A stretch of DNA of 64,000 nucleotides from Iamia sp038233075 (GTDB lineage Bacteria; Actinomycetota; Acidimicrobiia; Acidimicrobiales; Iamiaceae). The position numbers and the translations under genes were made by a program. The stretch covers positions 62,001 through 126,000 of the forward strand of contig JBBSMQ010000006.1 of assembly GCA_038233075.1 (NCBI GenBank), read 5' to 3'. The notes under the pieces are model-generated. The model worked only from the letters and a program-made list of their open reading frames with translations, searched no databases and was not told where the DNA came from. This document shows, piece after piece, positions 7,626 through 17,906 of the stretch (position 1 is the stretch's first letter; each line of letters begins with the position of its first letter).

Positions 7626-8905
7626 GCCCGCAACCCAGGCCGGTGTCGCGGCCCCGCCCGAGAAGGCCTACGTCTGGACGTGGCTGCCCGGCGCCACCGA
7701 CCCCGTCGTCGCCGGGCTCCTCGAGGTCCGCGACCGCGATCGGGCGGAACCGGTCCTGACGTTCGCCTACGCCCAATCGTACCTGGCCCGCGGCGCACCG
7801 GCCCTCTACCTGCCCGAGCTACCGGTGGTCCGGGGCCGCCAGCAACCGGCGGCGGGCCTGGATGTCCCCGGGGTGCTCCGTGACGCCGGGCCGGACTCCT
7901 GGGGCCAACGCGTCATCCTGCGCCGCCTCGGGGTCCGCGACGTGCGGGACCGTGACACCGGTGAGGTGCCACTGCTCACCTGCCTGTTGGAGTCCGGGTC
8001 GAACCGCGCCGGCGCGCTCGACTTCCAGACGTCACCGACCGAGTGCGTCGCCCGCACCCACACCGCAAGGCCCAACGACCTGCTGCGGGCTGCCGACGCC
8101 CTCCAGTCCGGCGCTCCCATCGACGACGAGCTGCGCGAGGCACTTGAGGCGGGGTCGTCGATCGGTGGCGCGCGACCATGCCACCCTCGTCGACGGTGAC
8201 CGCCAGCTGATCGCCAAGTTCCCCGCTCCCACCGACACCTACCCGGTCATGAAGGCCGAGGCCGTGGCCATGGACCTCGCCCGCCGCGTCGGCCTCACGG
8301 TTGCCGCCACCGAGCTCGTCGAGGTCGACGGCCGAGACGTGCTGCTCGTCGACCGCTTCGATCGGGGCCGCGGCGGTCGCCGGCACCAGTTCGTGTCGGC
8401 GTTGACGATCCTGAGCCTGTCCGAGATGAACGGCCGCTACGCCACCTACCACGAGCTCGCCGATGTCGTCCGCGGCCGGTTCACGCGCCGGGCTGACACC
8501 TTGCGCGAGCTGTTCGGACGCATCGTGTTCAACGTCCTCGTCGGCAACACCGACGATCACGCCCGCAACCACGCTGCGTTCTGGGACCGTGACCGCCTCA
8601 CCCTCACCCCCGCCTACGACATCTGCCCCCAGGCCCGCACCGGCGGCGAGGCCGTCCAGGCCATGGAGATCGGTCCCGACGCCGGCCGCCGGGCTCAGGT
8701 GCGCACGTGCATCGCCGCAGCTGCCACCTACGAGCTGGACGAGGCCGAGGCCCGCGCCATCGTCGACCGTCAGCTGCAGGTGATCCACGACGAGTGGACC
8801 GACGCCGCCGACGTCGCCCACCTCACCACCTCGGAGCGCGACGGCCTCTGGGGCCGACAGGTGCTGAACCCCTTCGCCACCCTCGGCCACACCCCGACGG
8901 CCTGA
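7615..8905 (+). pseudogene. hipA: HipA-like Ser/Thr kinase toxin, frameshifted
   Basis: The frame from 7615 encodes the N-terminal HipA part (AGLLEV, GPDSWGQRV) up to SSIGGARP, then stops at about 8199. The continuation HATLVDGDRQLIAKF, with the kinase core (MKAEAVAMDLAR, NVLVGNTDDHARNH carrying the catalytic Asp, PAYDI with the metal-binding Asp), is in the next frame to 8905. The break is near 8176, where the family motif GGARPxA is interrupted as if two bases were lost or one gained. No slippery heptamer or downstream structure suggesting programmed shifting is evident. As read, no complete kinase is made, although all its catalytic residues survive in the DNA. Confidence 0.85.
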
Positions 8906-8930
8906 CCGGCGCAGCCGGGCGGCGGGATCG

Positions 8931-11900
8931 TCAGCCCCAGCGGCGGGCGATGATGCGGTCGCGCTCGGTCTCGTCGATCACGGCCTTGGTGCCGACGGCG
9001 TCCCGCCACCAGAAGGCGGGCTGGTCGCCCTTGGTGTCGTGGACCGGGTGGGGGGAGGGGTCGACGGAGATGCGGGCCACGTCGTCGCCGTCGATCTGGT
9101 GGTGCTCCCAGTCGACCAGGCTGGCCGCCGAGTGGCCGAGGCGGGCCAGCAGGTTGCTCAGGTGCTGGCCCCAGAGGTCGTGGTCGCCGCGCTGGCCCCG
9201 CTTGGAGAAGGTGGCGTAGTCGGGCTCCAGGCCGACGATCGATCCGTCGTCGGCGACGCCCACCAGCAGGGTGCCGCCGTAGTGGGAGTTGGCGAACCCG
9301 GCGATGGTCTTGACCACGGCGTCCTCGAGGTAGGCAGCCTTCTGCGCGGTGCGTAGGTCCCACCGCATCGTGGGCTTGTACTCGAGGTAGAGGTCCTCCC
9401 GATCGGGACCGACCAGCTCGCCGATGAGACAGGTGCGCTGCCGGGCCACTCGCGCCCGCCGGTAGATGTCGGGCCGGTACTCCTCGACCACCGCGGCCCG
9501 GAGCTCGTCGTCGTCGAGGAGCTGGAAGGCGACGTCCTCGTTGGCGCTCAGGCGACGGGTGAGGGCGGTCGTCCACGTCCTCTCGAGACCGACCGAGAAC
9601 GAGGCCTCATCGTTGGCCGCCGCCTCGGTCTAGATCTGGGGGTCGGCCACCAGCTCGGTGGCCACCTGGTCGGTGAACAGCCGGCTCGTCTCGTCCAGGT
9701 CGGTCCCGAAGCGCTCGTTGATCCGGGCGATGATCTCCGAGAGCGGGACCTCGTCGGGGTCGGCCGGGCGGCCGGCGCCGCCGTAGATGGTGACCACCTC
9801 GCCCCCGTCGACGTCGAGGGAGCCATCGCCCTCGAAGGTCGTCTCCATGGCCAGGTGGGTGAGCTCCACCGCGTCGCCCAGGTCGAACCCGGTGCCGGGG
9901 TCTCGTTTGATGAGCCGGCCCAGGGCCCGGCAGAACAGGTGGTCGCGCTCGAGCTTGGTGTCGGTGAAGCGCACGACCTGGGAGAGGAACGAGTAGATCC
10001 GCACGAAGCGTTCGAGGACGTCGCGGAACTGGTCTTGGCGGTCCTCGTCGAGGTCGGCGAAGCGGTCGACCGCAGGCTGGAGGCGCTGGTTGATCCGCTC
10101 GTGGTTGCGGTCGGGATCGCCTACCAGCAGGGCGACGACGGACTCGACCTCCTCGTGGACCAGCACGCCGAAGGGGTCGAGCTCGGCATGGGTGTCGTAG
10201 AGCAGGTGCGGGTCGGTGGGCGGGGCGACGGTGTGGGCGTACCACGGCGCGAAGGCCGTCTGGATGTCGTCGACGGTGTTGCGGAAGTCGAGGACGAAGG
10301 TGCCGGTCTTGTCCGGGTGGATCCGGTTGAGGCGCGACAGGGTCTGCACCGCGGCCAGCCCGGTGAGGGTCTTGTCGACGTACATGGCGTAGAGCTTGGG
10401 CTGGTCGAAGCCGGTCTGGTATTTCTCGGCCACCACTAGGATCTGCCAGGCGTCGGTGTCGAACCGCGTAGGGGTCTGGCTGTCGGGGAAGCCATTGACC
10501 TTGGCCTCGGTCAGCTCGTCACCGTCCACGCTGAGCGTTCCCGAGAAGGCGACGAGACTGTGGACGTCGTCGATGCCGTGGTCGGCGCAGTACTTGTCGA
10601 GGGCTTCACGTAGCGCAGGGCGTGCAGGCGCGAGGCGGTGACGACCATGGCCTTGGCGTGGCCGCCGAGGCGTGCCTTCACGTGCTGGCGGAAGTGCTCG
10701 ACGACCACCTCGGCCCGTTGGGCCAGGTTGGCCTCGTGCAGCGACACGAACCGGGCGATGGCGGCCCGGGCCCGGGCTGAGTCCATGTCCGGGTCGTCGG
10801 TGATGGCCTTGTCGATCTTGAAGTACGTCTCGTAGGTGACGTAGTTGGCCAGCACGTCGTGGATGAACCCCTCCTCGATGGCCTGGCGCATGGAGTAGAG
10901 GTGGAACGGCTCGTACTTCTGGGTGGCCGGGTTGCGGCGGCCGAACAGCTCGAGGGTGCGACCCTTCGGCGTGGCCGTGAAGGCGAAGAACGACAGGTTG
11001 GGCTGGTGGCCCCGGGCCGCGACCTGGGCGACGAGGGCGTCTTGGAGGGGGTCGGGCACCTCGTCGACGAGGCCGACCTCGGCCGCCTCCGCCGCCTGCA
11101 GCTCGTGCTCGGGGTGGCCGGCCCTGAGCCCAGCACCTTCTTCATCTCCACCGCGGCGTCGCCGGTCTGGCTGGAGTGGGCCTCGTCGATGATCACCGCG
11201 TAGCGGCGATGGGCCAGGGCCCCCTCGACGTGACCCATCACGAACGGGAACTTCTGGAGCGTGGTGATGACGATGCGGGCCCGCTCGCCGGCCAGAGCGG
11301 CGGCCAGCTGGGCTGAGTCCTCGTCGATCTTCTCCACCACGCCGTGGGCGTGCTCGAGCTGGTAGATCGTGTCCTGGAGCTGGCGGTCGAGCACCACCCG
11401 GTCGGTGATGACCACCACCTTGTCGAACACCTTGTGGTCGCCGGCGTCGTGCAGCGACGAGAGCCGGTGGGCCAGCCAGGCGATGGTGTTGCTCTTGCCC
11501 GAGCCGGCCGAGTGCTGCACCAGGTACGACTGCCCGGGCCCCGCGCTGCCGGCATCGGCTTCGAGGCGCAGCACCGCATCCCACTGGTGGAAGCGGGGGA
11601 AGATCGTCACCGGGCCGCCGTCGGTGGCGGTGGTGTGGACGAACCGGGCCAGGAGGTCGAGCCAGGCGTCGCCGGCCAGCACGTCGGTCCACAGGTACCC
11701 GGTGCGGTAGCCGTCTCGGGGCGGATTCCCGGCGCCCTGGTCGTGGCCCCGGTTGAACGGCAGGAAGGCGGTGTGCTCACCCCGCAGCCGGGTGGTCATG
11801 AACACCTGCTCGGTGTCGAGGGCGAAGTGCACGACCGCCCGTCGCAGCAGCGGCGCCTTGGCGTGGCGCGTGCGGTACTGCTCGATGGCGTCGCGGAAGG

Positions 11901-12417
11901 TCTGGCCGGTGAGCGGCGTCTTGAGCTCGGCCGTGGCCACGGGGATGCCGTTGACGAACATCGCCAGGTCGACGGTCTTGGTCGAACCGGCCTCGTAGGG
12001 CACCTGGCGGGTGACGGTGAGCCGGTTGGCGGCGTAGCGCTCGGCCAGGACGGGGTTCAGCCCCGAGGCCGGACGGAAGTAGGCGAGGGAGATCTCAGCC
12101 CTCTCGTGGCCGGCGTAGGTGATCCCGTGGCGCAGCACGGCGATGGTGCCCCGCCGGTCCAGCTCCTTGGCCAGCCGGGCGACGAACGCCCGCTGGGCCT
12201 CGTCGGCGGTCGAGTGGGACCGCCGCACCTTGTCCCACTCCTCGGCCTGGGTGGCCCCGATGAACGCGAACAGCTCGGCGGTGTCGATGCCGGTGGCCAG
12301 GTCCAGGTCTGGTGCTCCGCTCTGCGTCCCGACCTTGGCCGGGCCCCGGTAGCCGCCCGCCGTGATCAGCGACTCGGAGATCGCCGTCTCGAACCCGGCT
12401 TCCGTTGGGCCCGTCAC
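8931..12417 (-). pseudogene. hsdR: Type I restriction enzyme R subunit with C-terminal AlbA_2 domain, multiply disrupted
   Basis: The order matches HsdR: N-terminal nuclease domain with AELKTP, Walker A QHSAGSGKSNT, IIDEAHSSQ, then helicase motifs (FFAFTATPK, VVTASRLHALRY, TGFDQP, QTLSRLNR). After the helicase lies an unusual tail like an AlbA_2/Schlafen ATP-binding domain (LYLEYKPTMRW, FANSHYGGTLLVGV). Three lesions split it: frameshifts near 11125 (after MKKVLG) and 10609 (after HALRY), and an in-frame TAG at 9632-9630 (after ADPQI). The GTG start at 12417 overlaps the upstream stop. It cannot yield full-length HsdR as read. Confidence 0.85.
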
Positions 12418-13370
12418 GACGCTGCCTCGGCGCGCGCCGCATCCTCGCTCTGGTGTTGCTTCAACGTGACCCCATCGGCGTCCTTCCACTCTTCTCGGCC
12501 GTTGGCCGAGCGCCCGAGCAGCGCGGCGCCGGCAGCCGAGGGCGATGAGAACAGGGTGTCCTCGGTGAGTCGGTAGGTGCTGCCGTCCTGAACCAGCGCT
12601 CCGCTAGTCACCAGGCGTTCCCGCAGCCTCGTGAAACCGACCTGCATCGATGGCACCGCGGTGATCCGAGCCCGCGCTCCTGCGAAGACGAGGAAGCCGT
12701 TGGACCGCTCCTCGCCCTCCCCTGCTGCCTCCGGTCCAGTAAGGAAGTAGCGACGGCGAGTGAGGGCTGTGAGCGTGGGCGGATCGACGGCGGCCACGTC
12801 GGTCACGGTGGTCGCACCCGCTGCGGGGTCCGTTCCGTCGGTGGTGGTGACCCTGACCGCCGGCTGATCGAAGGAGGTCACGGCCAAGACCGGGAAGATG
12901 GCCAGCATCTCGGCCAGGAAGCCGTCGGCGACGGCCACGTCGCCAGGCGCCATTCGAGGGACGGCGGGCTGGTTGCCGTTGGCGACACGGGATTGCTTGG
13001 CACGGCCGGCTAGCCGGATCAGCTCTGACTCAAGATGGGAGATGTGGGCCCGGTTCAGCGATTCGTTGCCCGAGACGAAGACGACGGTGTCGTTCCAGAA
13101 CTCCTTGGCGTCGTCTCCCTGATGCTGCTTCAGCCGCTTGCCGACGTCCTCGCCCTGCCCGATGTAGATCTGGTCCTCGAACTTCTCGTCGGGGTCATCG
13201 CCGATCAGGACGTAAACACCGGGCGAGGAGAGGTCCTCCTCGAGGGCCCGCGCCAGATCCGCACGTGAGAACACCAACCCCCGGCCCGTCCAGTTCGACT
13301 TCTCGACTACCCGGACGCCTTCGGGTTCTCCGTCGGTGACCAGGATGGTGATGACGTACGGAAGTGGCAT
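12414..13370 (-). CDS. GIY-YIG nuclease-like protein with DUF4357
   Basis: A 318-residue protein with an N-terminal GIY-YIG-type module (GVYVLIGDD ... IYIGQGEDVGKRLKQH, about residues 51-85) and a C-terminal DUF4357-like block (LFSSPSAAGAALLGRSANGREEWKD, split by my reading at about 270-300). Such proteins often sit inside type I restriction operons; their role is unclear, possibly an accessory nuclease or specificity factor. It overlaps both neighbours by one start/stop quartet (ATGA at 13370, GTGA at 12417). It is the only gene of this operon with no visible lesion. Confidence 0.8.
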   Translation of the reverse strand: MPLPYVITILVTDGEPEGVRVVEKSNWTGRGLVFSRADLARALEEDLSSPGVYVLIGDDPDEKFEDQIYIGQGEDVGKRLKQHQGDDAKEFWNDTVVFVSGNESLNRAHISHLESELIRLAGRAKQSRVANGNQPAVPRMAPGDVAVADGFLAEMLAIFPVLAVTSFDQPAVRVTTTDGTDPAAGATTVTDVAAVDPPTLTALTRRRYFLTGPEAAGEGEERSNGFLVFAGARARITAVPSMQVGFTRLRERLVTSGALVQDGSTYRLTEDTLFSSPSAAGAALLGRSANGREEWKDADGVTLKQHQSEDAARAEAAS

Positions 13371-14197
13371 CAGGCTGCCCCTGAGATCTCGAGCTCACCG
13401 GTCACGGCGGCGGTGATGAGTGCCTGCCGGTGCTCGACGAGGAGGTCGATCTGCTGGCGCAAGCGGTCGGACACCTCGTGGGCCTTGTTGAGTCGAGCGG
13501 AGAGCCAGTCGATGATGCGATCCTGCTCGGCGATGCTGGGGAGCGGGACGCGGAGCCCTTGGATGTCGGGCATGTAGATCGTCTTGTGGGTGGAGCCGGT
13601 TGCCAGGCGCCCCAGGAGGTCGGCCCGCATGGCTCGGAGACAGAACAGCAGGTAGCGCGGGCGCAGTAGATCCTCGTACAGGTAGCCCATCTCCAGGTTG
13701 GAGACCCGGTCGGGGCCGACGTCGAGCTCGGCGAAGCGCGACACCACCAGGTACAGCAGCTTGGAGCGGTCGAGCCGGGTGATCTGGGTGGGGAAGTCGA
13801 ACTTGTCGAGGATGTCGCGGGCCTGGGGCGAGAAGCCGTGGATGTAGGCCCGCAGGTTGTCGGCCAGGTTGTCGGGGTCGTCGAGCAGCTTGGGCAGGTC
13901 GAAGGGCGACGTGTTCCACAGCCCGTCGATGTCGGTGAGGGCGTCGAGCACCGGACCGAAGTTCTCCACCCGGCCCTGGAGCGACTCGTGCTTGGCCAGC
14001 ATCTCGGCCTTCACCGGGGCCAGCACGCAGTCCAGGCGGCGCAGCACGGTGAAGGGCAGGATCACCCGGCCGTACTCGGACTGCTTGTAGTCGCCCCGCA
14101 GCAGGTCGGCCACCGACCAGATGAAGGCGGCGTGGTTCTGGATCCTCCTGCTGTCGGGCGCGCCGGCGCCGCTGCCGGCCTCGGTCCCTCCCGCCAT
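13370..14197 (-). pseudogene. HsdM N-terminus fused in frame to HsdS C-terminus (deletion chimera)
   Basis: A continuous 275-codon frame. Residues 1 to about 178 are an HsdM N-terminal domain (HAAFIWSVADLLRGDYKQSEY, then FTVLRRLDCVL, up to MGYLYEDLL). From about residue 180 it is the end of an HsdS specificity subunit (PLPSIAEQDRIIDWLSARL, QIDLLVEHRQALITAAVTGEL). The S-adenosylmethionine and NPPY motifs of HsdM and the DNA-recognition domains of HsdS are missing. A deletion of perhaps 2 kb that keeps the frame best explains this. The ATG at 14197 has GGGAGGGCG upstream. The product would lack methyltransferase activity. Confidence 0.82.
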
Positions 14198-14251
14198 GTT
14201 CGCCCTCCCGGCCGTCGATGTCGGGCCGCCGCTGGCGGTCACCAAGGGGCC

Positions 14252-14257
14252 ACTCTA
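14252..14257 (-). promoter_or_regulatory. Possible -10 box of the restriction operon
   Basis: TAGAGT on the minus strand lies 54 bp upstream of the chimeric gene's start. No convincing -35 is visible. The 348-bp gap from 14198 to 14545 otherwise holds the long inverted repeat at 14379-14425 and the promoter of the HNH gene; I see no gene in it. Confidence 0.35.
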
Positions 14258-14378
14258 GGGGAGCGCTCGGCCGCCGATCCCGGCGCCAGCCGAGAACTGG
14301 TGGCCCGACGGGCGACCTGCGGCTCTTGGTGTGCGGCTCATGCTCCAGCCCGCGGACGATCCCTACCGTCGCTCCGCG

Positions 14379-14425
14379 AACTTCGTACGGAACTGTGCCC
14401 CATGGGGCAGCTTCCGTACGAAGTT
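14379..14425. repeat. Long inverted repeat, nested palindrome
   Basis: AACTTCGTACGGAA (14379-14392) is exactly inverted at 14412-14425. The 19-nt centre contains a second perfect palindrome TGCCCCATGGGGCA (14396-14409), so nearly the whole 47 bp can fold into one hairpin with a small bulge. It lies between the divergent restriction operon and the HNH gene. It could be a REP-like or mini-mobile element, a protein target, or an RNA hairpin. Confidence 0.85.
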
Positions 14426-14545
14426 GGCGACGAACCCTCCGCCGCTTCGGTGGCGCGTGCGGGCTCCCAGTGAGAGCCCGAAAACCAAGCCTGACCTGGG
14501 CTCGGCCCCGGCTTCGCTGTCACACCCCCTCCGTACTATGGGGGC

Positions 14546-15862
14546 ATGGTCGCAGTGCTCGACACCCCGCAGACGGAGGCGATGGATCGCCTCGTCGCGG
14601 CTGTCGACGCCGTGCTGGACGCCGGGTTGGTCCCCGTCGATGCCGCCGATGCCCGGCGGCTGATCACCGGTCTGGAGGTCCAGGTTCGGCGCCTCCATGC
14701 TGCGCAGGTCGAGCTCGTGGGTGAGATCGATCGGGCCGGGTTGCACGCGTTCGACGGGCATGCGTCAGCGAAGGTGATGGTCCGCCATCACGCCAAGCTG
14801 TCGGGCCCCGAGGCCGCCCGGCGGGCGCGGGCGGCCAAGGCGTTGCGGGACCTTCCGGCGGTGGCCGAGGCGTTCCGGGCGGGGCGCATCGGTGCCGCCC
14901 AGGTCAACCGGATCGCGTTGGCGTACTCGAACACGCGGGTGGCCGAGGCGGTGGTGGTCAACGAGGCGTCGTTCGTGACCCAGGCCGAGACCCAGCCCTA
15001 TCCCACGTTCGATCGGATGGTGGGCGAGTGGGTGCGGGTCATGGACGAGGACGGCACCCGCGACCGGGCCGAGCGCGACCACCACAACCGCGACTTCAAA
15101 GGCGTGTCGGACTTCAACGGGTCCTGGGCCTTCACCGGCGGCTGCGGCTCGGTCGACGGCGCCGAGGCCCACAGCATCTTCCGGGCGTTCCTCCGCGCCG
15201 AGACCGAGGCCGACTGGGCCGCGGCCCGCGCCACTCATGGCGACGCGGCCACAGTTGCCGATCTGGGCCGCAGTGACGGCCAGCGGCGCTTCGATGCCTT
15301 CCTGGCCATGTGCCGCCGGGCCGCTGATGCCCACGCCGCATCGGGTGGGTCCCAGATCGTCACCGACATCGTCATCGACCAGGAGACCTTCGGCCGCACA
15401 GTGGCCGCCATGGCCGGCGCCGGGGCCCCCGACGTCGGCCCGGTGTTCTCGGTGTTCCCCACCCGCTCGTACCGGTGCTCCACCCTGGATGGGAACCCGG
15501 TCGATCCCACCGAGGCCGTGGCCCAGGCGCTGGTCGGCCACATCCGCCGGGTGATCACCGGCGCCGACAGCGTCGTGATCGACCTGGGTCGCAAGCGGCG
15601 CCTGTTCACCGGCGCCGCCCAGCTGGCGGTGAGGCTCTCGGCCACCACCTGCTACTGGCCCGGCTGCCACGCGCCCGTGTCGGACTGCCAGACCGACCAC
15701 CTCACCCCCTGGGGAGACCGAGTCGGAGGATGTACCAACGCCGGCAACGGGGCACCCGCATGCGGCAGACACAACCGGATCAAACAACACGGCTTCACCG
15801 TCCACCGCGACGAGACCGGGACCTGCCACGTCCACCACCCCGACGGCACCGAGATCACATGA
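14546..15862 (+). CDS. DUF222 / HNH endonuclease domain protein
   Basis: A 438-residue protein with an N-terminal DUF222 region and a C-terminal HNH nuclease motif (about residues 368-412: TCYWPGC, CQTDHLTPWG, CTNAGNGAPAC, RHNRIKQ). The zinc-knuckle cysteines and catalytic His are all present. The family is very common in actinobacteria, often in many copies and linked to 13E12-type repeats; its function is unproven. TACTAT lies at 14534-14539, six bases before the ATG, so transcription is probably leaderless. The long palindrome 120 bp upstream is worth considering as a target or regulatory site. Confidence 0.9.
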   Translation: MVAVLDTPQTEAMDRLVAAVDAVLDAGLVPVDAADARRLITGLEVQVRRLHAAQVELVGEIDRAGLHAFDGHASAKVMVRHHAKLSGPEAARRARAAKALRDLPAVAEAFRAGRIGAAQVNRIALAYSNTRVAEAVVVNEASFVTQAETQPYPTFDRMVGEWVRVMDEDGTRDRAERDHHNRDFKGVSDFNGSWAFTGGCGSVDGAEAHSIFRAFLRAETEADWAAARATHGDAATVADLGRSDGQRRFDAFLAMCRRAADAHAASGGSQIVTDIVIDQETFGRTVAAMAGAGAPDVGPVFSVFPTRSYRCSTLDGNPVDPTEAVAQALVGHIRRVITGADSVVIDLGRKRRLFTGAAQLAVRLSATTCYWPGCHAPVSDCQTDHLTPWGDRVGGCTNAGNGAPACGRHNRIKQHGFTVHRDETGTCHVHHPDGTEIT

Positions 15863-15959
15863 CCCGGTCGCGGCTCCACATGCCCCATCCCCCGGTCCGT
15901 CGATCGCAGGACGCTCATCGAAGCTCAGTCGCCATGACCTGGCGGTCACCGGGGGCAGA

Positions 15960-16017
15960 TGCAAATTCGCTCCGTGCTTTCAGCAGCGCTTTGCGTCAGT
16001 CGACGGCCGTATTTGCA
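15960..16017. repeat. Imperfect inverted repeat with AT-rich arms
   Basis: TGCAAAT (15960-15966) is inverted as ATTTGCA (16011-16017), with partial pairing further inward. The segment is clearly less GC-rich than its surroundings and lies in the 278-bp gap after the HNH gene. I see no gene in that gap. Confidence 0.4.
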
Positions 16018-16140
16018 CCCCAGAGGAGACCAGGGACATCTGGCTCGCGCTCGGCTCCACCATCTGCGGCTGGAGGGGCGACGCCGGCTGATGTGCGCAC
16101 GCGTCCCGCGCGCCGCACTCCCGCCGGGTAGACAGCGCCC

Positions 16141-16890
16141 ATGCTCGACGCCGGTTCGGCGGCCCTGGTGCTGGACGTGCTCGGTCCCGAGCGGGAGGCG
16201 CTACTTGCCACGCTCGCCGAGCTGAGCCCGGAGGAGTGGGCCCGGCCCACGGAGTGCCCGGCCTACACGGTCAAGGGCATCACCACCCACATCCTCGGTG
16301 ACGACCTGAGCCTGCTCGCCCGCCAGCGGGACGGGGCCGAGAACGGGCTCCTCCAGGTCGCGGCGAAGGAGCCCGGCGTCGACTTCCGCACCCTCCTCGA
16401 CACGTTCAACGACCGCTGGGTGGCCGCCGCCCGCTTCCTGAGCCCCGAGCTCGTCATCGAGCTACTGCGCCTCACCGGCGAGTGGACCGTCGCCTACCAC
16501 CACGAGGTCGACCCGATGGCCCCTGGCGAGCCCGTCGGCTTCTTCGGTGCGGAGGGCGCGACCTCGCCGGCCTGGCAGGCCATGGCGCGCGAGTACGTCG
16601 AGCGGTGGGTGCACCACTCCCAGATCCGCCGGGCCCTCGACCTCGGTTCGCTCGCCGACGTTGCCTACCTGCGGGTGGGTGTCGAGGTGGCGGCGGCCGC
16701 GGCCGGGGTGGAGGCTGGGGTGCCCGACCGCACCGACGGCACCTGGTCCCTCGGCCCGGTCGTGCTCGGACCGGCCTCCCAAGCCGCCGATGTCCTCACC
16801 CGCGCGCACCCCCCGGACGCGGTCCGCCGGCTGGTCAGCGGCCCGCCCGACGCGGTCGAGCTGGTCGCCTCCTTCGCCGGACGGCCCTGA
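16141..16890 (+). CDS. DinB-fold, mycothiol-dependent maleylpyruvate isomerase-like protein
   Basis: A 249-residue protein of the DinB/MDMPI four-helix-bundle family. Early in the protein is the metal-ligand helix ITTHILGDD with His50, and later WVHHSQIRRAL has His158/159, matching the family's three-His metal site. The opening region ECPAYTVKGITTHI corresponds to the common W-x-V-x-D-hxxH pattern. These cytoplasmic enzymes use mycothiol for isomerase or S-transferase chemistry; the substrate is unknown. It is co-directional with the enoyl-CoA hydratase 68 bp downstream. Confidence 0.8.
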   Translation: MLDAGSAALVLDVLGPEREALLATLAELSPEEWARPTECPAYTVKGITTHILGDDLSLLARQRDGAENGLLQVAAKEPGVDFRTLLDTFNDRWVAAARFLSPELVIELLRLTGEWTVAYHHEVDPMAPGEPVGFFGAEGATSPAWQAMAREYVERWVHHSQIRRALDLGSLADVAYLRVGVEVAAAAAGVEAGVPDRTDGTWSLGPVVLGPASQAADVLTRAHPPDAVRRLVSGPPDAVELVASFAGRP

Positions 16891-16958
16891 CCGCAGGCCC
16901 GGGCGCGGGCCATCAGCGCAGCCCCAGCGCGCGCACCGGGAGCCGCGTACCGTCGACC

Positions 16959-17780
16959 ATGGCCTACGACGACTTCGCCCTGCTCCGCATCGCCGTGGAG
17001 GGAGGCATCGCCCGAGCCACGATCGACCACCCGCCGATCAACCTGCTCGACCTCGAGCTGATCGTGGAGCTCGATCGCTTCACCCAGGTGGTGCAGGACG
17101 ACTCCGACGTGCGGGTGGTCGTCATCGACTCCGCCGACCCGGCCTTCTTCGCCGCCCACGCGGATGTGACCCTGATCCAGTCCTTGCCGGCCGACGACGC
17201 CGGTGCCCACGAGGAGCTCAGCGCCTTCCAGGCGATGGTCGATCGGCTCCGGACCATGCCCAAGGCCACCATCGCGGTGCTCGAGGGGATCGCCCGCGGG
17301 GGCGGCAGCGAGCTGGCGCTCTCCTGCGACATGCGCTTCGCCGCCCTGGGACGGGCCGTGCTCGCGCAACCCGAGGTCGCCGTCGGCATCATCCCCGGCG
17401 GCGGCGGCACCCAGCGGCTGCCGACCCTCGTGGGACGGGCCCGTGCCCTGGAGGTGGTCCTCGGCGCCGACGACATCGACGCCGAGACCGCCGCGGACTG
17501 GGGCTACGTGAACCGGGCCCTGCCCGACCGAGAGCTGCGTCCCTTCGTCGACGCCCTCGCTACCCGCATCGCCTCCTTCCCCGCCGAGGCCATCGCCCGG
17601 GCCAAGGTGGCCGTCGACGCCGCCCTCACCGACCCCGTCCCCGGCCTGCGGGCCGAGGACCAGCAGTTCCGGGCCGCCCTCGGCGATCCCGAGACCCCCG
17701 CCCGCCTGGACGCGTTCATGGCCGCCGGCGGCCAGACCCGGGACGTCGAGCTGGGTGGCTTCCCCACCGACGCCGACTGA
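16959..17780 (+). CDS. Enoyl-CoA hydratase/isomerase family protein
   Basis: A 273-residue crotonase-fold protein. Signatures are the oxyanion loop ARGGGSELALSCDMRFA and the active-site segment EVAVGIIPGGGGTQRLP, where the first Glu is a candidate catalytic base. In the first oxyanion segment the family's usual SAGAD is replaced by AAHAD, so it may not be a standard hydratase. Crotonases act on acyl-CoA thioesters in beta-oxidation and related routes. TACCGT at 16948-16953, five bases before the ATG, suggests a leaderless transcript of its own. Confidence 0.88.
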   Translation: MAYDDFALLRIAVEGGIARATIDHPPINLLDLELIVELDRFTQVVQDDSDVRVVVIDSADPAFFAAHADVTLIQSLPADDAGAHEELSAFQAMVDRLRTMPKATIAVLEGIARGGGSELALSCDMRFAALGRAVLAQPEVAVGIIPGGGGTQRLPTLVGRARALEVVLGADDIDAETAADWGYVNRALPDRELRPFVDALATRIASFPAEAIARAKVAVDAALTDPVPGLRAEDQQFRAALGDPETPARLDAFMAAGGQTRDVELGGFPTDAD

Positions 17781-17906
17781 GGCTCCGAGGCATCGACGCC
17801 CGCCCACGGGTCACCCTCGGTTCGGACCGCTCAGGGGAGGGGTCAGCCCAGCCGATGGGTCACGGCTCGCGTGGCGTCCCGGAGCTTCGGAGCGCGGATC
17901 GCCGGT

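Noticed and set aside
8165..8185. Programmed ribosomal frameshift in hipA
   Set aside because: I see no slippery heptamer, pausing structure or internal Shine-Dalgarno at the break; a lesion or sequence error is simpler.
9630..9632. In-frame TAG of hsdR as a recoded amino acid
   Set aside because: Two further frameshifts disrupt the same gene and there is no other sign of TAG recoding; nusA, infB and other genes end with TAG normally.
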